Shown here: positions 1-10,600 of the stretch, one piece after another
Layout: the number at the start of each line of letters is the position of its first letter
Numbering within the stretch: the stretch's first letter is position 1
Assembly: GCA_038203025.1 (NCBI GenBank)
Contig: JBBREK010000010.1
Coordinates: forward strand, 1 to 37,098
Length of the DNA: 37,098 nt
Source of the DNA: UBA11346 sp038203025
Lineage (GTDB): Bacteria > Planctomycetota > UBA11346
Direction of reading: 5' to 3'
Position numbers and translations under genes: made by a program
Notes under the pieces: generated by a model
What the model was told of the DNA's origin: nothing
Database searches by the model: none
Seen by the model: the letters and a program-made list of their open reading frames with translations, nothing else

Positions 1-1
1 G

Positions 2-508
2 TTGCCAGAGCACATCACCTCCGCCCGCGACGTCGCCCGCCGCCTGGGCCTTTCGCACACCGCGATCCAGAAGGCCGAGCAGGTGGGTCGCATCCGCCGT
101 GAAACGGATGGATCCTGGGACGTCGAGCGCGTGCGCCGAGATCTGATCGCATCAGCCGTGCCGGGACGCTCGCCGCTCGCGACGCCAGGTGATGACACGC
201 CGCTAGGCCGGCTGACCCTGGCGCGGCTGGCGCTCGGGGTCGAAGCGCAACGCTTGGCCTTGGACGAGAAGAAGGGGCGACTCATGGACATCGCCGCCGC
301 CAACCAGCGCATCGATGAAGCCGCCGCTGGCATGCGCGATGCGGTGCTGAATTGGCCGGCCCGTGTTTCGGGACTGATTGCCACCGAGATCGGGCGCGAT
401 CCGCATCTGGTGCAGACCATCCTGCAGGAACAGATGAACGCGCTGCTGCTGGAGGTGGCGCAGGGGCTGGATCCGTCTGCCCCATCGGAGTCCGACCTGC
501 ACTCGTGA
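2..508 (+). CDS. Phage Nu1-like terminase small subunit
   Basis: 168 residues. The first ~50 residues form a winged-helix DNA-binding module (ARRLGLSHTAIQKAEQVGRI) like the Nu1/terminase small subunit family, which recognises phage DNA before packaging. It is followed by a charged helical stretch (about residues 70-100) and a C-terminal helix (about 120-155) that in the family mediates assembly or contact with the large subunit. The start is TTG at base 2. It is supported by a decayed second copy at 2758 that begins M-P-E in the same register, although the true start could lie outside the window. No large terminase, portal or capsid gene is visible, so this is either the edge of a prophage or an isolated remnant. 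Family assignment is by motif and architecture only; another MerR-like or wHTH DNA-binding role is possible. Confidence 0.65.
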   Translation: MPEHITSARDVARRLGLSHTAIQKAEQVGRIRRETDGSWDVERVRRDLIASAVPGRSPLATPGDDTPLGRLTLARLALGVEAQRLALDEKKGRLMDIAAANQRIDEAAAGMRDAVLNWPARVSGLIATEIGRDPHLVQTILQEQMNALLLEVAQGLDPSAPSESDLHS

Positions 509-724
509 CGCGCTGTCCGCATTAACTCCCCAGCGGCGGGAGGTCGATCGGAGCAAAGACGCGCCGACATCGCCGCGGAGGGCGGCGTTGTCGATCATGA
601 TGTGATCGAACGCCTCCGATCTGAGCAATGTGATGAGCGCGAGATGCGCTTGGCTCGAGCGCGCCACAGCGCGAATGGTCTGTCACACGCGGGGGATGCC
701 CTGCAGCAACAGACGGAGACCACG

Positions 725-961
725 ATGACCGACCGCACCGCCCGCGCCACCCGCAACCAGGAACGCAGCCTGACCGCCTTCCTGGCGAAGAAGGCCGAAT
801 TCGACGCCCTCCTCGCGGAACTCACCCAGGCCAGCGCGGACCACTTCGGCGCGGATCCGGAGACGGTGCTCTGGGTCGAGGCCGCCTGGCTTTCGGATGC
901 GACGGCGAAGTTGAAGGACATCGCGGACCAGCATTTCCGCCGCGGCGAATACGCAGCCTGA
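725..961 (+). CDS. Small conserved protein of unknown function
   Basis: 78 residues, starting MTDRTARATRNQERSL and rich in Ala, Lys and acidic residues. It looks soluble and helical, with no membrane segment or cysteine. The ATG at 725 is preceded by GGAG (bases 717-720) at good spacing. The same leader wording, GGAGACCAC followed shortly by GATG, precedes the next gene at 1057, which supports the start and suggests the two evolved as a pair. My recollection is that similar short proteins often sit before DUF3489 genes in alphaproteobacterial accessory DNA, but the function is not known. The reading frame stays open upstream to 602, but the sequence before 725 does not look conserved. Confidence 0.6.
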   Translation: MTDRTARATRNQERSLTAFLAKKAEFDALLAELTQASADHFGADPETVLWVEAAWLSDATAKLKDIADQHFRRGEYAA

Positions 962-1056
962 CGCGGACCACTTCCGCACCGCCCCGACCGGCAGCGCCGG
1001 CGGGGCTCCCGGCAGTAGGGGCCGATGCCCGGCGCCCGGAACCGGAGACCACCACG

Positions 1057-1869
1057 ATGAACAAGCTTTCCGACACACAGCGCGTGATCCTCAGCGCCGC
1101 CGCGCAGCACGAGATGGGCCTCGCCCGCGCGCCGAAGAACCTTCCCGCCGCGGCCCGCAACGCGGTGTTCCGCAGCCTGATCAAGAACAACCTGCTCACC
1201 GAGATCAACACGCCACGGGAGCATGTCGGGCTGGGCTGGCGGCAGGATGAGGACCGGACTTGGATCGTGGCGCGCATCACCGACGAGGGGCTGCGCGCCA
1301 TCGGCATCGACCCGAACGAGAGCGATGCAGGGGCCGGCGAGCCCGACTGCTCGGGCATCGAGGGCAGCGTGCCCGACACGGCGCCCTCGGGCGCGGACGA
1401 CGCCGCCGAGGGGGATGCCCCTGCGGAGGAAGCCGAACCCGCCCAGGGCGCGCCCACACCCGCCCCGCGCGCCAGCCTGCGCGACGCCGCTGCGGCGGTT
1501 CTGGCCGCCTGGGACGCCAGCGCGGCGCAGGACGCGACCGACAACCCGATCAGCCGCGCCGTAGAGGCCCTCCGCGCCGCCCTCGCCGGCAAGCCCGCCC
1601 GCGTCGCGCGCGAGCCCGGCGCCCCGCGGAAGCCGCGCGAAGGCACGAAGCAGGAGCAGGTCCTCGCCCTGCTCCGCCGCGAGGAGGGCGCCACCATCGC
1701 GCAGATCTGCGAAGCCACAGGCTGGCAGGGTCACACGGTCCGCGGCTTCTTCGCGGGCCTGAAGAAGCGCCAGGGGATCGAGGTGCAGGTGCTGGAGCGC
1801 GTCCGCCAGGTTGGCCCAAATCAAACCGGCGCGAAGGGTTCCTTCACGGTCTACCGCATCGCGCCTTGA
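1057..1869 (+). CDS. DUF3489 domain-containing protein
   Basis: 270 residues. The N-terminal part (1-90) has helix-turn-helix character (LSDTQRVILSAAAQHEMGLA). A low-complexity Ala/Pro/acidic linker spans about 95-190. The C-terminal ~75 residues carry the DUF3489 signature: KQEQVLALLRREEGATIAQI, then GWQGHTVRGFFAGLKKR, ending in YRIAP. This domain resembles a winged helix and is assumed to bind DNA, but its role is unknown. It is common in alphaproteobacterial plasmids, prophages and islands. GGAG stands 9 bases before the ATG. It lies 95 bases after the 78-aa gene and probably shares its transcript. The long Pro/Ala linker is normal for the family. Confidence 0.8.
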   Translation: MNKLSDTQRVILSAAAQHEMGLARAPKNLPAAARNAVFRSLIKNNLLTEINTPREHVGLGWRQDEDRTWIVARITDEGLRAIGIDPNESDAGAGEPDCSGIEGSVPDTAPSGADDAAEGDAPAEEAEPAQGAPTPAPRASLRDAAAAVLAAWDASAAQDATDNPISRAVEALRAALAGKPARVAREPGAPRKPREGTKQEQVLALLRREEGATIAQICEATGWQGHTVRGFFAGLKKRQGIEVQVLERVRQVGPNQTGAKGSFTVYRIAP

Positions 1870-2051
1870 TTAGCCGGCCGGGGCGAACGGCGGGGCGTGT
1901 CTACGTTGAGGAACATCCCATGCAGGGCTGGGCCTCGACGCCCTGTACGGGCTCGGCCAGAATCGGGTGCATGCTTGTCACTGTGCGCCGTGATTGATCC
2001 GCGTCCGTTCCTGCCACAAGCTCGTCTCCCCACAGGGCAGGATGCGCGACA

Positions 2052-2651
2052 ATGACCGAGACCATTCTCTTTCCCGGACAAGTCGAATGGTCGGGCGAGA
2101 ACCCCGGCATCTCGCTCAAGGAAGACCCCTCCGGCCCCTTTACCACGCTCGCCTCGTTCTTTCGGGTCATGCTCTCGCCGCATGGGCGCGGCCATGCGCT
2201 GGTGCTCCTGCAGGCGCCGCAAAGCGAGGGTGCTGGCAATGTCTGCCTGACCGACAATGAGCCGCTCGCGCGCTGGCTGGTCAGTGACTACGTGGCGCAT
2301 TTCGGCGCCTGGCGCGGGCTGGCCGGCCTGCGGAACCTGGAATATCGCCCGCTCAACAGCGTGACGGCCGGCGGCGATGCCATCACCCAGTACAGCGAGA
2401 CGGTGACGGCGGCGGAGATGACGGTGGCGCTGGAGTGGAAGGGGCTAGGCAAGCCGTTCTGTTTCGCGCTGGCCCCCGCGCAATCGGCCACTGGCAAGCA
2501 CCACATGCCGAGCCTCTTTGTGGGCTGCGAGACGGCGACGGTCACCGTCAACGGTGTGGCGCGGCCAGGCGCGCCCATCCCGCGCGAGATCGTGGGCCAG
2601 CACATATCGACGGCGATGCTGGCCTTCTCGGAGACATGGCTGCGGGTCTGA
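2052..2651 (+). CDS. Hypothetical protein, 199 residues
   Basis: I do not recognise a family. The protein starts MTETILFPGQVEWSGENPGI and looks like a soluble, mixed alpha/beta globular protein with no signal peptide or membrane helix. Aromatic residues are spread evenly (ARWLVSDYVAHFGAWRGL around residues 77-95), and codon bias matches the genes around it, so it reads as a real gene. AGGA stands about 9 bases before the ATG. It is transcribed in the same direction as the DUF3489 gene after a 182-base gap with no clear gene. A strong hairpin follows its stop at 2718-2743. Its place between two Nu1-like copies suggests accessory (mobile or phage-derived) cargo. Confidence 0.6.
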   Translation: MTETILFPGQVEWSGENPGISLKEDPSGPFTTLASFFRVMLSPHGRGHALVLLQAPQSEGAGNVCLTDNEPLARWLVSDYVAHFGAWRGLAGLRNLEYRPLNSVTAGGDAITQYSETVTAAEMTVALEWKGLGKPFCFALAPAQSATGKHHMPSLFVGCETATVTVNGVARPGAPIPREIVGQHISTAMLAFSETWLRV

Positions 2652-2717
2652 ACCCGACCTGCGCAAGCGCCGCCGATTGAAGCCGAGGCCGGGCACAGCC
2701 GAGCAGCAGCATGCGGG

Positions 2718-2743
2718 TTCCCATCGCAGCTGCGCGATGGGAG
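2718..2743 (+). terminator. Hairpin after the 199-aa gene
   Basis: The arms CCCATCGC (2720-2727) and GCGATGGG (2734-2741) pair perfectly around a 6-base loop, with one more T-A pair outside. There is no T tract after it, so it is not a textbook intrinsic terminator. Its place 70 bases after a stop codon and just before the Nu1 relic fits a transcript end or an mRNA-stabilising structure. Confidence 0.4.
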
Positions 2744-2757
2744 CAAGAGTGGCCGCC

Positions 2758-2935
2758 ATGCCCGAGCTGACCCGTGCCACGCGCGAGGCCGCCCGCCGCC
2801 TGCGCTTCAGCAACACCCCATCCACAAGGCCGAACGTGCGGGCCGCATCGCCCGTGGACCCGACGGCCAGCGGGACATCGACAAGACCCGCCGCCGCCTG
2901 GTGGAGACCGCCGATCCTCGCGCCCGGGTCAGCCG
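2758..2935 (+). pseudogene. Relic of a second Nu1-like terminase small subunit
   Basis: From ATG 2758 the frame reads MPELTRATREAARRLRFSNT. After a frameshift near bases 2812-2822 another frame continues IHKAERAGRIARGPDGQRDI and then KTRRRLVETADPRARV. Together these match, block by block, residues 1-55 of the intact gene at 2-508 (MPE..ARRLGLSHT, IQKAEQVGRI, DGSWDVERVRRDL). The similarity stops where the 3' end of cbpM begins, so the copy is both frameshifted and cut off after about 57 codons. It is not expected to make a working protein. The alternative, coincidental wHTH similarity, is unlikely given the shared MPE start and the equal spacing of the blocks. Confidence 0.6.
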
Positions 2936-3270
2936 CCCTCGCCGCGATCGTGCCGCTGTGCCGCGTCCAGCATCGCACGCCGCACCGGCTCCGGCTGGGC
3001 CTCGAGTGCCGCGGTCAGCGCCCGGAGCGCACGGCGCGCGTCGTAGAGCTGGTCTAGCAGCGAGAGCACCAGCGGGACCGCATCCTCATCCAGCTTCAGC
3101 GTGACATGCAGCTCCACCAGCAGGGTCAGGCGGGCGACGTCGACCTCGGTCAGCAGCCATCCGCCACCGGGTGCAGGTTCGGCGCGCAGCCAGCGGCGCT
3201 CGATCCAGAGAGTGGCCTCCCGCGGCGCGAGGTCGCGGAAGCGGCCACACACCTCCTCAAGGGCGATCAT
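2929..3270 (-). CDS. cbpM: Chaperone modulator CbpM
   Basis: 113 residues from the ATG at 3270, whose ATGA overlaps the cbpA stop. It starts MIALEEVCGRF and has the CbpM layout: an N-terminal MerR-like winged-helix part (WIERRWLRAEP, GWLLTEVDVARLTLL), then a long helical region (LVLSLLDQLYDARRALRALT). In the known system CbpM binds the J-domain of CbpA and inhibits both its co-chaperone and its DNA-binding activity. Position directly after cbpA with a four-base overlap is the family's usual arrangement and is strong support. An in-frame upstream extension to 3315 lies inside cbpA and is unlikely to be used. Its 3' end touches the Nu1 relic, marking a rearrangement boundary. Confidence 0.77.
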   Translation of the reverse strand: MIALEEVCGRFRDLAPREATLWIERRWLRAEPAPGGGWLLTEVDVARLTLLVELHVTLKLDEDAVPLVLSLLDQLYDARRALRALTAALEAQPEPVRRAMLDAAQRHDRGEGG

Positions 3271-4190
3271 GCGACCATCCCCGCCCGCGGGTCGCGGGCG
3301 TCCTGCGGTGTCCATCGCGTCAGGAACTCTTCCAGTGCCGGCTCCGGCCCTGCCGGCAGCTGCACCTTCAGCACCACCACCTGGTGGCCACCCTTCACGC
3401 CACGGCCCCGCAGGCGCAGCCGCTGGCCGTCCACCGCACGGGGCGGGATAGCCAGCGCCACCGGGCCGGAAATGGTCGGCACCTCCACCTTGGCGCCCAG
3501 CACGGCCTCCTTCAGCGTGATCGGTAGGTCGAGCAGGATGTCGTCACCCTCCCGCCGAAAAAACCGGTGCGGCTCAATGTGTACCTTGGCGAGCAGGTCG
3601 CCGGCTGGCGCGCCTGTCTTGCCTGGAAACCCCTGGCCGGCGAGGCGGAGCACCGTGCCATCCTCGGTCCCGGCTTGGATCGTGAGCTGCACCGCGCGGC
3701 CATCGGGCAGGGTCACGGTGCGCACGGAGCCGCGCGCCGCGTCCAGGAACGGCAGGTGCAACGCGGCCTGGATGTCGGCACCGCGCATCGGGCCTCGCGG
3801 TTTGCGCCCACCAGCGCCGAAGGCCCGGCTGAGGAAATCCTCGAGATCGACATCATCAGAGCCGCCCTGCGCCGTGAAGCCGCCGGGGTGGGAGCGGTAG
3901 CGGGCACCGCCGGCAGTCTCGGCATGGTCCCGCCAACGGCCGGCCTCCGCAGCCGGCGGCGCCTGTTCGTCGCCCGAGGCATTGATCTCTCCGCGGTCGA
4001 AGCGGGAGCGTTGCTCGGGATCTGCGAGCAATGCATGGGCGGCGCTGATCTGCTTGAAGCGCCCCTCGGCCCCGGGCTTGTCCGGATTGGTGTCGGGATG
4101 CCACTGCTTGGCAAGACGCAGATAGGCCTTGCGGATGTCCGCGGCCGGGGCGTCACGCGCGACGCCGAGGATCTTGTAGGGATCGTCCAC
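3267..4190 (-). CDS. cbpA: Curved DNA-binding protein CbpA (DnaJ-like co-chaperone)
   Basis: 307 residues. The N-terminal J-domain (1-70) begins DPYKILGVARDAPAADIRKA and has the catalytic HPD at residues 31-33 (KQWHPDTNPDK), which stimulates DnaK ATPase activity. A Gly-rich linker follows, then two DnaJ C-terminal beta domains (about 130-290) with DGRAVQLTIQAGTEDGTVLR and RLRLRGRGVKGG. The cysteine zinc finger of true DnaJ is absent, which places it in the CbpA class. CbpA is a DnaK partner that also binds curved DNA in the nucleoid, mainly in slow growth and stress. It forms an operon with cbpM (ATGA overlap) and is divergent from the giant glucan synthase gene. Confidence 0.92.
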   Translation of the reverse strand: MDDPYKILGVARDAPAADIRKAYLRLAKQWHPDTNPDKPGAEGRFKQISAAHALLADPEQRSRFDRGEINASGDEQAPPAAEAGRWRDHAETAGGARYRSHPGGFTAQGGSDDVDLEDFLSRAFGAGGRKPRGPMRGADIQAALHLPFLDAARGSVRTVTLPDGRAVQLTIQAGTEDGTVLRLAGQGFPGKTGAPAGDLLAKVHIEPHRFFRREGDDILLDLPITLKEAVLGAKVEVPTISGPVALAIPPRAVDGQRLRLRGRGVKGGHQVVVLKVQLPAGPEPALEEFLTRWTPQDARDPRAGMVA

Positions 4191-4660
4191 GCGCGCTCTG
4201 GCCTCCGCCGCGGCCTCGCCGCGCCAGAGGTTAGCACCACGTGATCGATCCGGCCCAGCGCCTTGAATCGCGTCAATGCGGGTAGGTGACGCGCTTCTCC
4301 ATCCTGGTCATCTACCGGCGCGACCGATCCAGCCTCACCACCCTGGACGCGACCCAGGTTCAGACGTGGTACCTTCCCCCGCCGCGGTGCCGGAACTGCC
4401 TTTGGAGATTGCACACCGCTTGGCAACCTGCTGGAAAGCGGCGAGCGGCTGCGATCCGTTCAGCGCTTTGCGGGCAAGGCGATGAACGCCGTTGCCGAGA
4501 TGACGACCGCCAAACGCAGCCGCCTTCGGACCAGAGGGTTGGGCCATCCTGAAGCTTTCAACCGACTCAACTAATTGTTTCGGCCCCCAGCATGGCGCGC
4601 AACTTTCGCGCCATGAAAGCGTTGTCAGCTTGCACGCTGACGTGCGGGAGCCTCAACGCT
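4191..4660 (+). other. Divergent intergenic region between cbpA and the glucan synthase
   Basis: About 470 bases separate the cbpA start from the preferred start of the glucan synthase, so promoters for both should lie here. I see no convincing -35/-10 pair. One plus-strand frame is open from 4290 to a TAA at 4572-4574, reading among others LLESGERLRSVQRFAGKAMN. It has no good start or ribosome-binding site and no family I recognise; it could be a gene remnant. An inverted repeat at 4624-4641 is listed separately. Confidence 0.4.
4624..4641 (+). promoter_or_regulatory. Inverted repeat before the glucan synthase start
   Basis: GTCAGC-TTGCAC-GCTGAC is a perfect 6-base inverted repeat with a 6-base centre. 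It ends four bases before the GGGAG ribosome-binding site of the start at 4661. It could be an operator or a small leader hairpin affecting translation. If translation instead starts at 4592 it lies inside the coding region and may mean nothing. Confidence 0.3.
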
Positions 4661-7600
4661 ATGCTCCAAAATCCATTCAGGCGCGCGCCTCCGGCGATCT
4701 GGAACGACAAGGCTCCGGTCCGTGCTGAGATCTTCGGCGTCGAGCGCCTCGAGATGCACGGGCGAAGCCTCGCTGCTGACCAGGCGGTGACCACTCGGAA
4801 AAGGCGTGGAGATCCGCTGGGGCGACGCCTCGCTGCCAATGGCGAGTGCTTGCTCGCCTGCTACGCAGGAATGGTGGAAGCAGTTGATGAGGCACGGCCC
4901 ATCACCCCGGCCGGTGAATGGCTGATCGACAATTTTCATCTGGTGGAACGCCAGATCCGGGCGGTGCGCCTGAACCTGCCACCAGGCTTCTACAGGCAGC
5001 TGCCCAAGCTTGTCGGCGGCCCGTTCGCTGGCTACCCGCGCATGCTGGGCGTCGCCTGGGCGTATGTCGCGCATACGGACAGCAGCTTCGATCCGGGGAC
5101 GTTCACGCGCTTCCTGCGCGCCTACCAGACGGTGCAACCGCTCTCGATCGGTGAGCTGTGGGCGAGCTCCATCACCCTGCGCATCGTCCTGATCGAGAAC
5201 CTCCGGCGCCTCGCGGAGCGGATCCACGGCAATCATCTGGCCGAACAGGCCGCTGACCGCATCGCTGACAGGCTGTTGGGCGCCAAGGGCATGGCGGCCG
5301 AGACGGCTGCGGGTGTTCTCACAGGCCACGCCGGGGGGCCGCTCGACGATGCGTTCGCCGTGCAGCTCGTGCATCGCCTGCGCGATCAGGACCCGTCGGT
5401 CACCCCCGCATTGGCCTGGCTGGACCAGCGCCTGGAAATGCAGGGCCGAACCGGCGAAGCGGTGGTGCAGGAGCTGCACCGGACCGAGGGTGCGGCGAAC
5501 GTCACGGTGAGGAACATCATCACCAGCCTGCGCCTGATTGCCGATGTCAACTGGAACGAGATGTTCGAGAGTGTCAGCCTTGTGGATGACGTTCTCGCCG
5601 CCGGCAGCGCATTTGCCACCATGGATTTCGCCACGCGAAACCTCTACCGCAGTGCCATCGAGGAGTTGGCGGCGCGTTCCGAGGGGAGCGAGCTGGACGT
5701 CGCCCGCAGCGCCGTGGCCGCCGCGCAGCGTGCGCCGAATGACCCGCGGAAGTCGGACCCCGGCTATCACCTGCTCGCTGGCGGGCGGCGCGATTTCGAG
5801 ATCGAGATCGGGTTCCGCCCACCGTTCCGCGCCTGGCCGGGCCGGCTGAACCGCGCCTCCGGGATCGGCGGCTACGCAGCGGCCGTCGCGTGTACAACCT
5901 TGTTGGTGCTGGCCGTCCCGCTCTTCCTCGTCGGTGCATTGGGGCTTGGTTGGGTGTGGCTCGCGACACTGGCCGTGCTCGGGATCATCCCGGCCCAGGA
6001 CCTTGCCGTGGCCCTGGTCAACCGCGCCGTCACCAGCGGTTTCGGAGCCAGGCTGCTGCCAGGGCTGGAATTGCTCGACGGCGTGCCGCCAGAGCTTCGC
6101 ACGATGGTGGTGGTGCCCACGCTGCTGACGTCCGAGGGGGCCATTGCCGAGCTGGTTGAACGGCTGGAGGTGCATCATCTGGCCAGTCCCGCCGGCTGCA
6201 TGCACTACGCGCTGCTCACCGACTGGACGGATGCCGAGACCGAGCACGCGCCGGATGACGACCGCCTGCTGGCAGCGGCAGCGGCCGGCATTGCCGAGCT
6301 GAACCGACGGCTTGGCCCCGGACCCGATGGCGAACGCTTCTTCCTGTTCCACCGCCGGAGGGTTTGGAACGCCGGCGAGGCGCGCTGGATGGGCTGGGAA
6401 CGAAAGCGCGGCAAGCTGCATGAGCTGAACCAGCTGCTGCGTGGCGCCCTCGATACCAGCTACATCGCCATCAACGGCCTCGAACCCCGCCCGCCCGCCG
6501 ATGTCCGCTACGTCATCACGCTCGATGCCGATACCAGGCTGCCGCGCGAGACTGTGGGCCGGCTGATCGGCAAGATGGCGCACCCGCTCAACCGGCCGCG
6601 CTTCGACGTGGCAGCGGGGCGCGTGCTCGAGGGCTATGCCGTCCTGCAGCCACGGGTCACGCCGTCGCAGCCGGTGGGCACCGAGGGGTCGCTGTTCCAG
6701 CGCATCTTCTCCAGCCTCAGCGGCATCGACCCCTACGCGCTCGCGGTGTCGGATGTGTACCAGGACCTCTTTGGCGAGGGCTCCTACAACGGCAAGGGCA
6801 TCTACGAGGTCGATGCCTTCGAGGCCTCGCTGGCCGGCCGGGTGCCCGATTCGACCCTGTTGAGCCATGATCTGTTCGAGGGCGTGTACGCGCGCTCGGG
6901 CCTCGCCTCCGATGTCGAGGTCGTCGAGGAATTTCCGTCGCGCTACGATGTGGGCGCGCAGCGGCACCACCGATGGGCGCGCGGTGATTGGCAGTTGCTG
7001 CCCTGGATTCTGGGCCGGAAGGCCCTCGGCCCCGCGCGCGACGACGGAGCCATGCCGGCCATCGGTCGCTGGAAGATGCTCGACAATCTGCGCCGGTCCC
7101 TGTCGGCCCCGGCGGCGGTGCTGGCGCTGCTGGCTGGCTGGCTGCTGCCCTTGCCGGCGGCCGCGCTGCTCTGGACCATGTTCATCCTGGCGACCATCGC
7201 CCTGCCGACGCTTGTGCCGGTGATCGCCGCGATCGCGCCGTGGCGACCTGGGGTGACAATCGCCAGCCATGGGCGCGCCCTGGCCCATGATCTGCGCACG
7301 GCCATCGCGCTATCTGGCCTTCTCGTCACCTTCCTGGCGCACCAGGCATGGCTGATGGGCGATGCGATCGCGCGCACCCTGTGGCGGCTCTTCGCCTCGC
7401 ACCGGCATCTCCTGCAATGGGTGCCGGCCGCGCAGGCGACGCGCAGCCGCCCACTTGGCTTGCGCGGTTCCTTCCGAAACATGAGCGGCGGGTTGGTGAT
7501 CGGTGCGGTCACCGGTCTGGTCGCGCTGCTGTCGGGGCAGTGGTGGCTGGCCGCTCCCTTCGCATTGCTCTGGCTGACATCGCCCGCCGTGGCGCGCTGG

Positions 7601-10600
7601 GCCAGTTCGGCGCCCCGCTCGGCGGCTAGCCTGGAGGTGTCGCCGAGCGATCGCCATGCCCTGCGACTGACGGCGCGGCGGACCTGGCGGTTCTTCGAGA
7701 CGTTTGTGACCAGCGCCGACCACATGCTGCCGCCCGACAACCTCCAGGAGGACCCGGCGCCGGTACTGGCGCGCCGCACCTCGCCCACCAACCTCGGCCT
7801 CTACCTGCTCTCGACGGTCAGCGCGCGGGATTTTGGCTGGATCGGCACGCCCGACATGGTCGACCGGCTCGGGGCGACGCTGGAGACCATGGCCGGCATG
7901 GAACGCTGCCGCGGCCATTTCTATAACTGGTACGACACTGGCAGCCTGCGCCCACTGGATCCGAAATACATCTCCGCCGTCGATAGCGGCAACCTGGCCG
8001 GCCATCTGATCGCCCTCGCCAATGCCTGCCGCGAGTTCTCCCATGCGCCGCCCCTGTCCCTGGCCGGCATCACCGATGCGATCGACCTCGCACGGGAGGA
8101 GGCCGGGCTCCTGAACGACGGGCAGAGGACACAGACGACCACCTGGCGGCAGCTTGACGGAGCACTCGCGGCACTCAGGTCAGCGGTTGCATTGCAGGCC
8201 AACCCTGGCCTCGCTGCTCAGGCAGATACGGTGGTTGAGATCGCTCAGGCGCTCGCCTTCGAGCGTGGTAACGGCGCTGGTGACAACCTGGTGTTCTGGG
8301 TCCAAGCCTGCCGGAACACGCTCCGCAGCCATCTGCGTGAACGGGAACTGGACGACGAGACCCGGGCGGGATTGATCGAAAGGCTTGCGGCACTCGAAGC
8401 TACAGCCCGCGCGATGGCCATGGCCATGGAGTTCGGCTTCCTGCTCGACCCCGAGCGCTCACTCCTCTCCATCGGTTACCGGGTGTCGGAGGGCACGCTG
8501 GACCCGAGTTGCTACGACCTGCTGGCCTCCGAGGCGCGGCTCGCCAGTTTCTTCGCGGTCGCCAAAGGAGATGTTCCGGCGCGGCATTGGTTCCGGTTGG
8601 GGCGTGCCATGGTTCCGGTTGGGCACGGTGCCGCCCTGGTCTCGTGGTCCGGCTCGATGTTCGAATACCTGATGCCGTCCCTGGTGATGCGGGCGCCCGG
8701 CGGCAGCCTGCTCGAGACGACCAACCGCTTGGTGGTGCGTCGCCAAATCGAGCACGCTGCGGCGCTGCAGATTCCCTGGGGTATCTCGGAATCGGCCTAC
8801 AACGCGCGCGATCTCGAACTGACCTATCAGTACTCCAATTTCGGCGTGCCCAGCCTGGGGCTGAAGCGTGGCCTGAGCGAGAACCGCGTCATCGCACCCT
8901 ACGCCACTGCACTCGCTGCGATGGTCGATCCCACAGCGGCCTGCGCCAACCTGGCGCGACTTGTGGAAGCTGGCGCTCGCGGCCGTTACGGCTTCTACGA
9001 GGCGGTCGACTACACCCGCTTACGCCTTCCCAAGGGCGCCGTCCGCGCGGTCATCCATGCCTACATGGCGCATCATCAAGGGATGACGATCGTCGCGCTG
9101 GCTGCCGCTCTCGATGGCGGCGCGATGCGGCGTCGCTTTCATGCCGAACCCATGGTGCAGGCAACCGAATTGCTGCTGCAGGAACGCATGCCGCGCGAGG
9201 TTGCAATCGTCCGACCTTTTGCTGTCGAGGTGAAATCGGCTGGTCGCACGGTCGAGGAGGACCCATCCGGCGCCCGCCACTTCACCACGGCGCAGCAGGC
9301 AACGCCGGCCACCCACGTAATGTCAAATGGCCGTCTATCCACCATGCTGACGGCGGCCGGTTCCGGCTACATCCGGTGGGGAGACATTGCAGTCACGCGC
9401 TGGCGCGAGGATGCGACCTGCGACGATTTCGGCTCCTACACCTACCTTCGTGACGTGCAGTCCGGTCGGGTCTGGTCAGCGGGGGCTCAGCCCACCGGTG
9501 CGAAGCCCGACAGCTATGGTGTGACGTTCCATGAAGACCGCGCCGAGTTCACGCGCGCCGACGGCACGCTGACGACCACGCTTGAGGTGATCGTCTCGTC
9601 GGAGAGCGATGCGGAGGTTCGGCGCGTTTCGGTGTCGAACACCGGTGACGCGGTCCGCGAGGTCGAGGTCACCTCCTATGCCGAGCTCGCGCTGGCGCGG
9701 CAGGCCGACGACATCGCGCACCCGGCCTTCTCCAAGCTGTTCGTGGAGACCGAGTACCTGCCCGAAATGGGCGCCCTGCTGGCAACGCGCCGCAAGCGTG
9801 GGTCGGGCGACCCGGCCATCTGGGCGGCGCAGCTGAGCGTCGTCGAGGGCGAGGCGGTTGCCGCGCCGCAGTTCGAAACCGACCGTGCCCGCTTCCTGGG
9901 GCGCGGCCACGGTGCGCGTTGCCCGACGGCGATGTCGGGCGGCGGCCGCTTGTCGGGCACGGTCGGCACTGTGCTCGACCCGATTTTCGCCCTGCGGCGG
10001 CGCATTCGCGTGGCGCCCGGCGCGGTTGCGCGCGTTGCCTTCTGGACGGTCGTTGCACCCACGCGGGAAGCGCTGCTGGACGCGGTGGACAAGCACCGCG
10101 ACGCTGGCGCCTTCTCGCGGGCCGCCACGCTGGCCTGGACCCAGGCGCAGGTGCAGATGCACCACCTGGGCATTTCCCCTGGAACGGCTGCGTTGTTTCA
10201 GCGGTTGGCGGGACATCTTCTCCACGCCGCGCCAGCCATGCGCGCCAGCTCCGACATGATCTGCCGCGGCGGCGGCGCGCAGTCGGCGCTATGGCCGCAC
10301 GGGATCTCGGGCGATCTGCCGATCCTGCTGCTGCGGATTGACGAGATGGAGCACCTCGGCGTGGCACGGGAGTTGATGCGCGCCGTCGAGTACTGGCGGG
10401 CAAAGCAGATCGCCGTGGACGTCGTCTTCCTGAATGATCGCCAGTCCTCCTACATCCAGGATCTGCAGGAGGCGCTGCAGGCGCTGGTGCGCACCAGCCG
10501 CGTGCCGCAAGGGGCCGACCCTCGGCTGGGACGAGTCTACGTCCTGCGGGCAGATCTGATTTCGCCTGAGGCAGTTGCCTTGCTCGCTGCCGCGGCACGC

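Noticed and set aside
203..667. Minus-strand 154-codon frame opposite the Nu1-like gene
   Set aside because: Mostly antisense to the Nu1-like coding region; no domain or start signal.
4625..7288. 887-codon open frame on the minus strand inside the glucan synthase gene
   Set aside because: It lies opposite a well-supported coding region, and its protein is rich in Arg, Gln and His with no domain. High GC content creates such frames.
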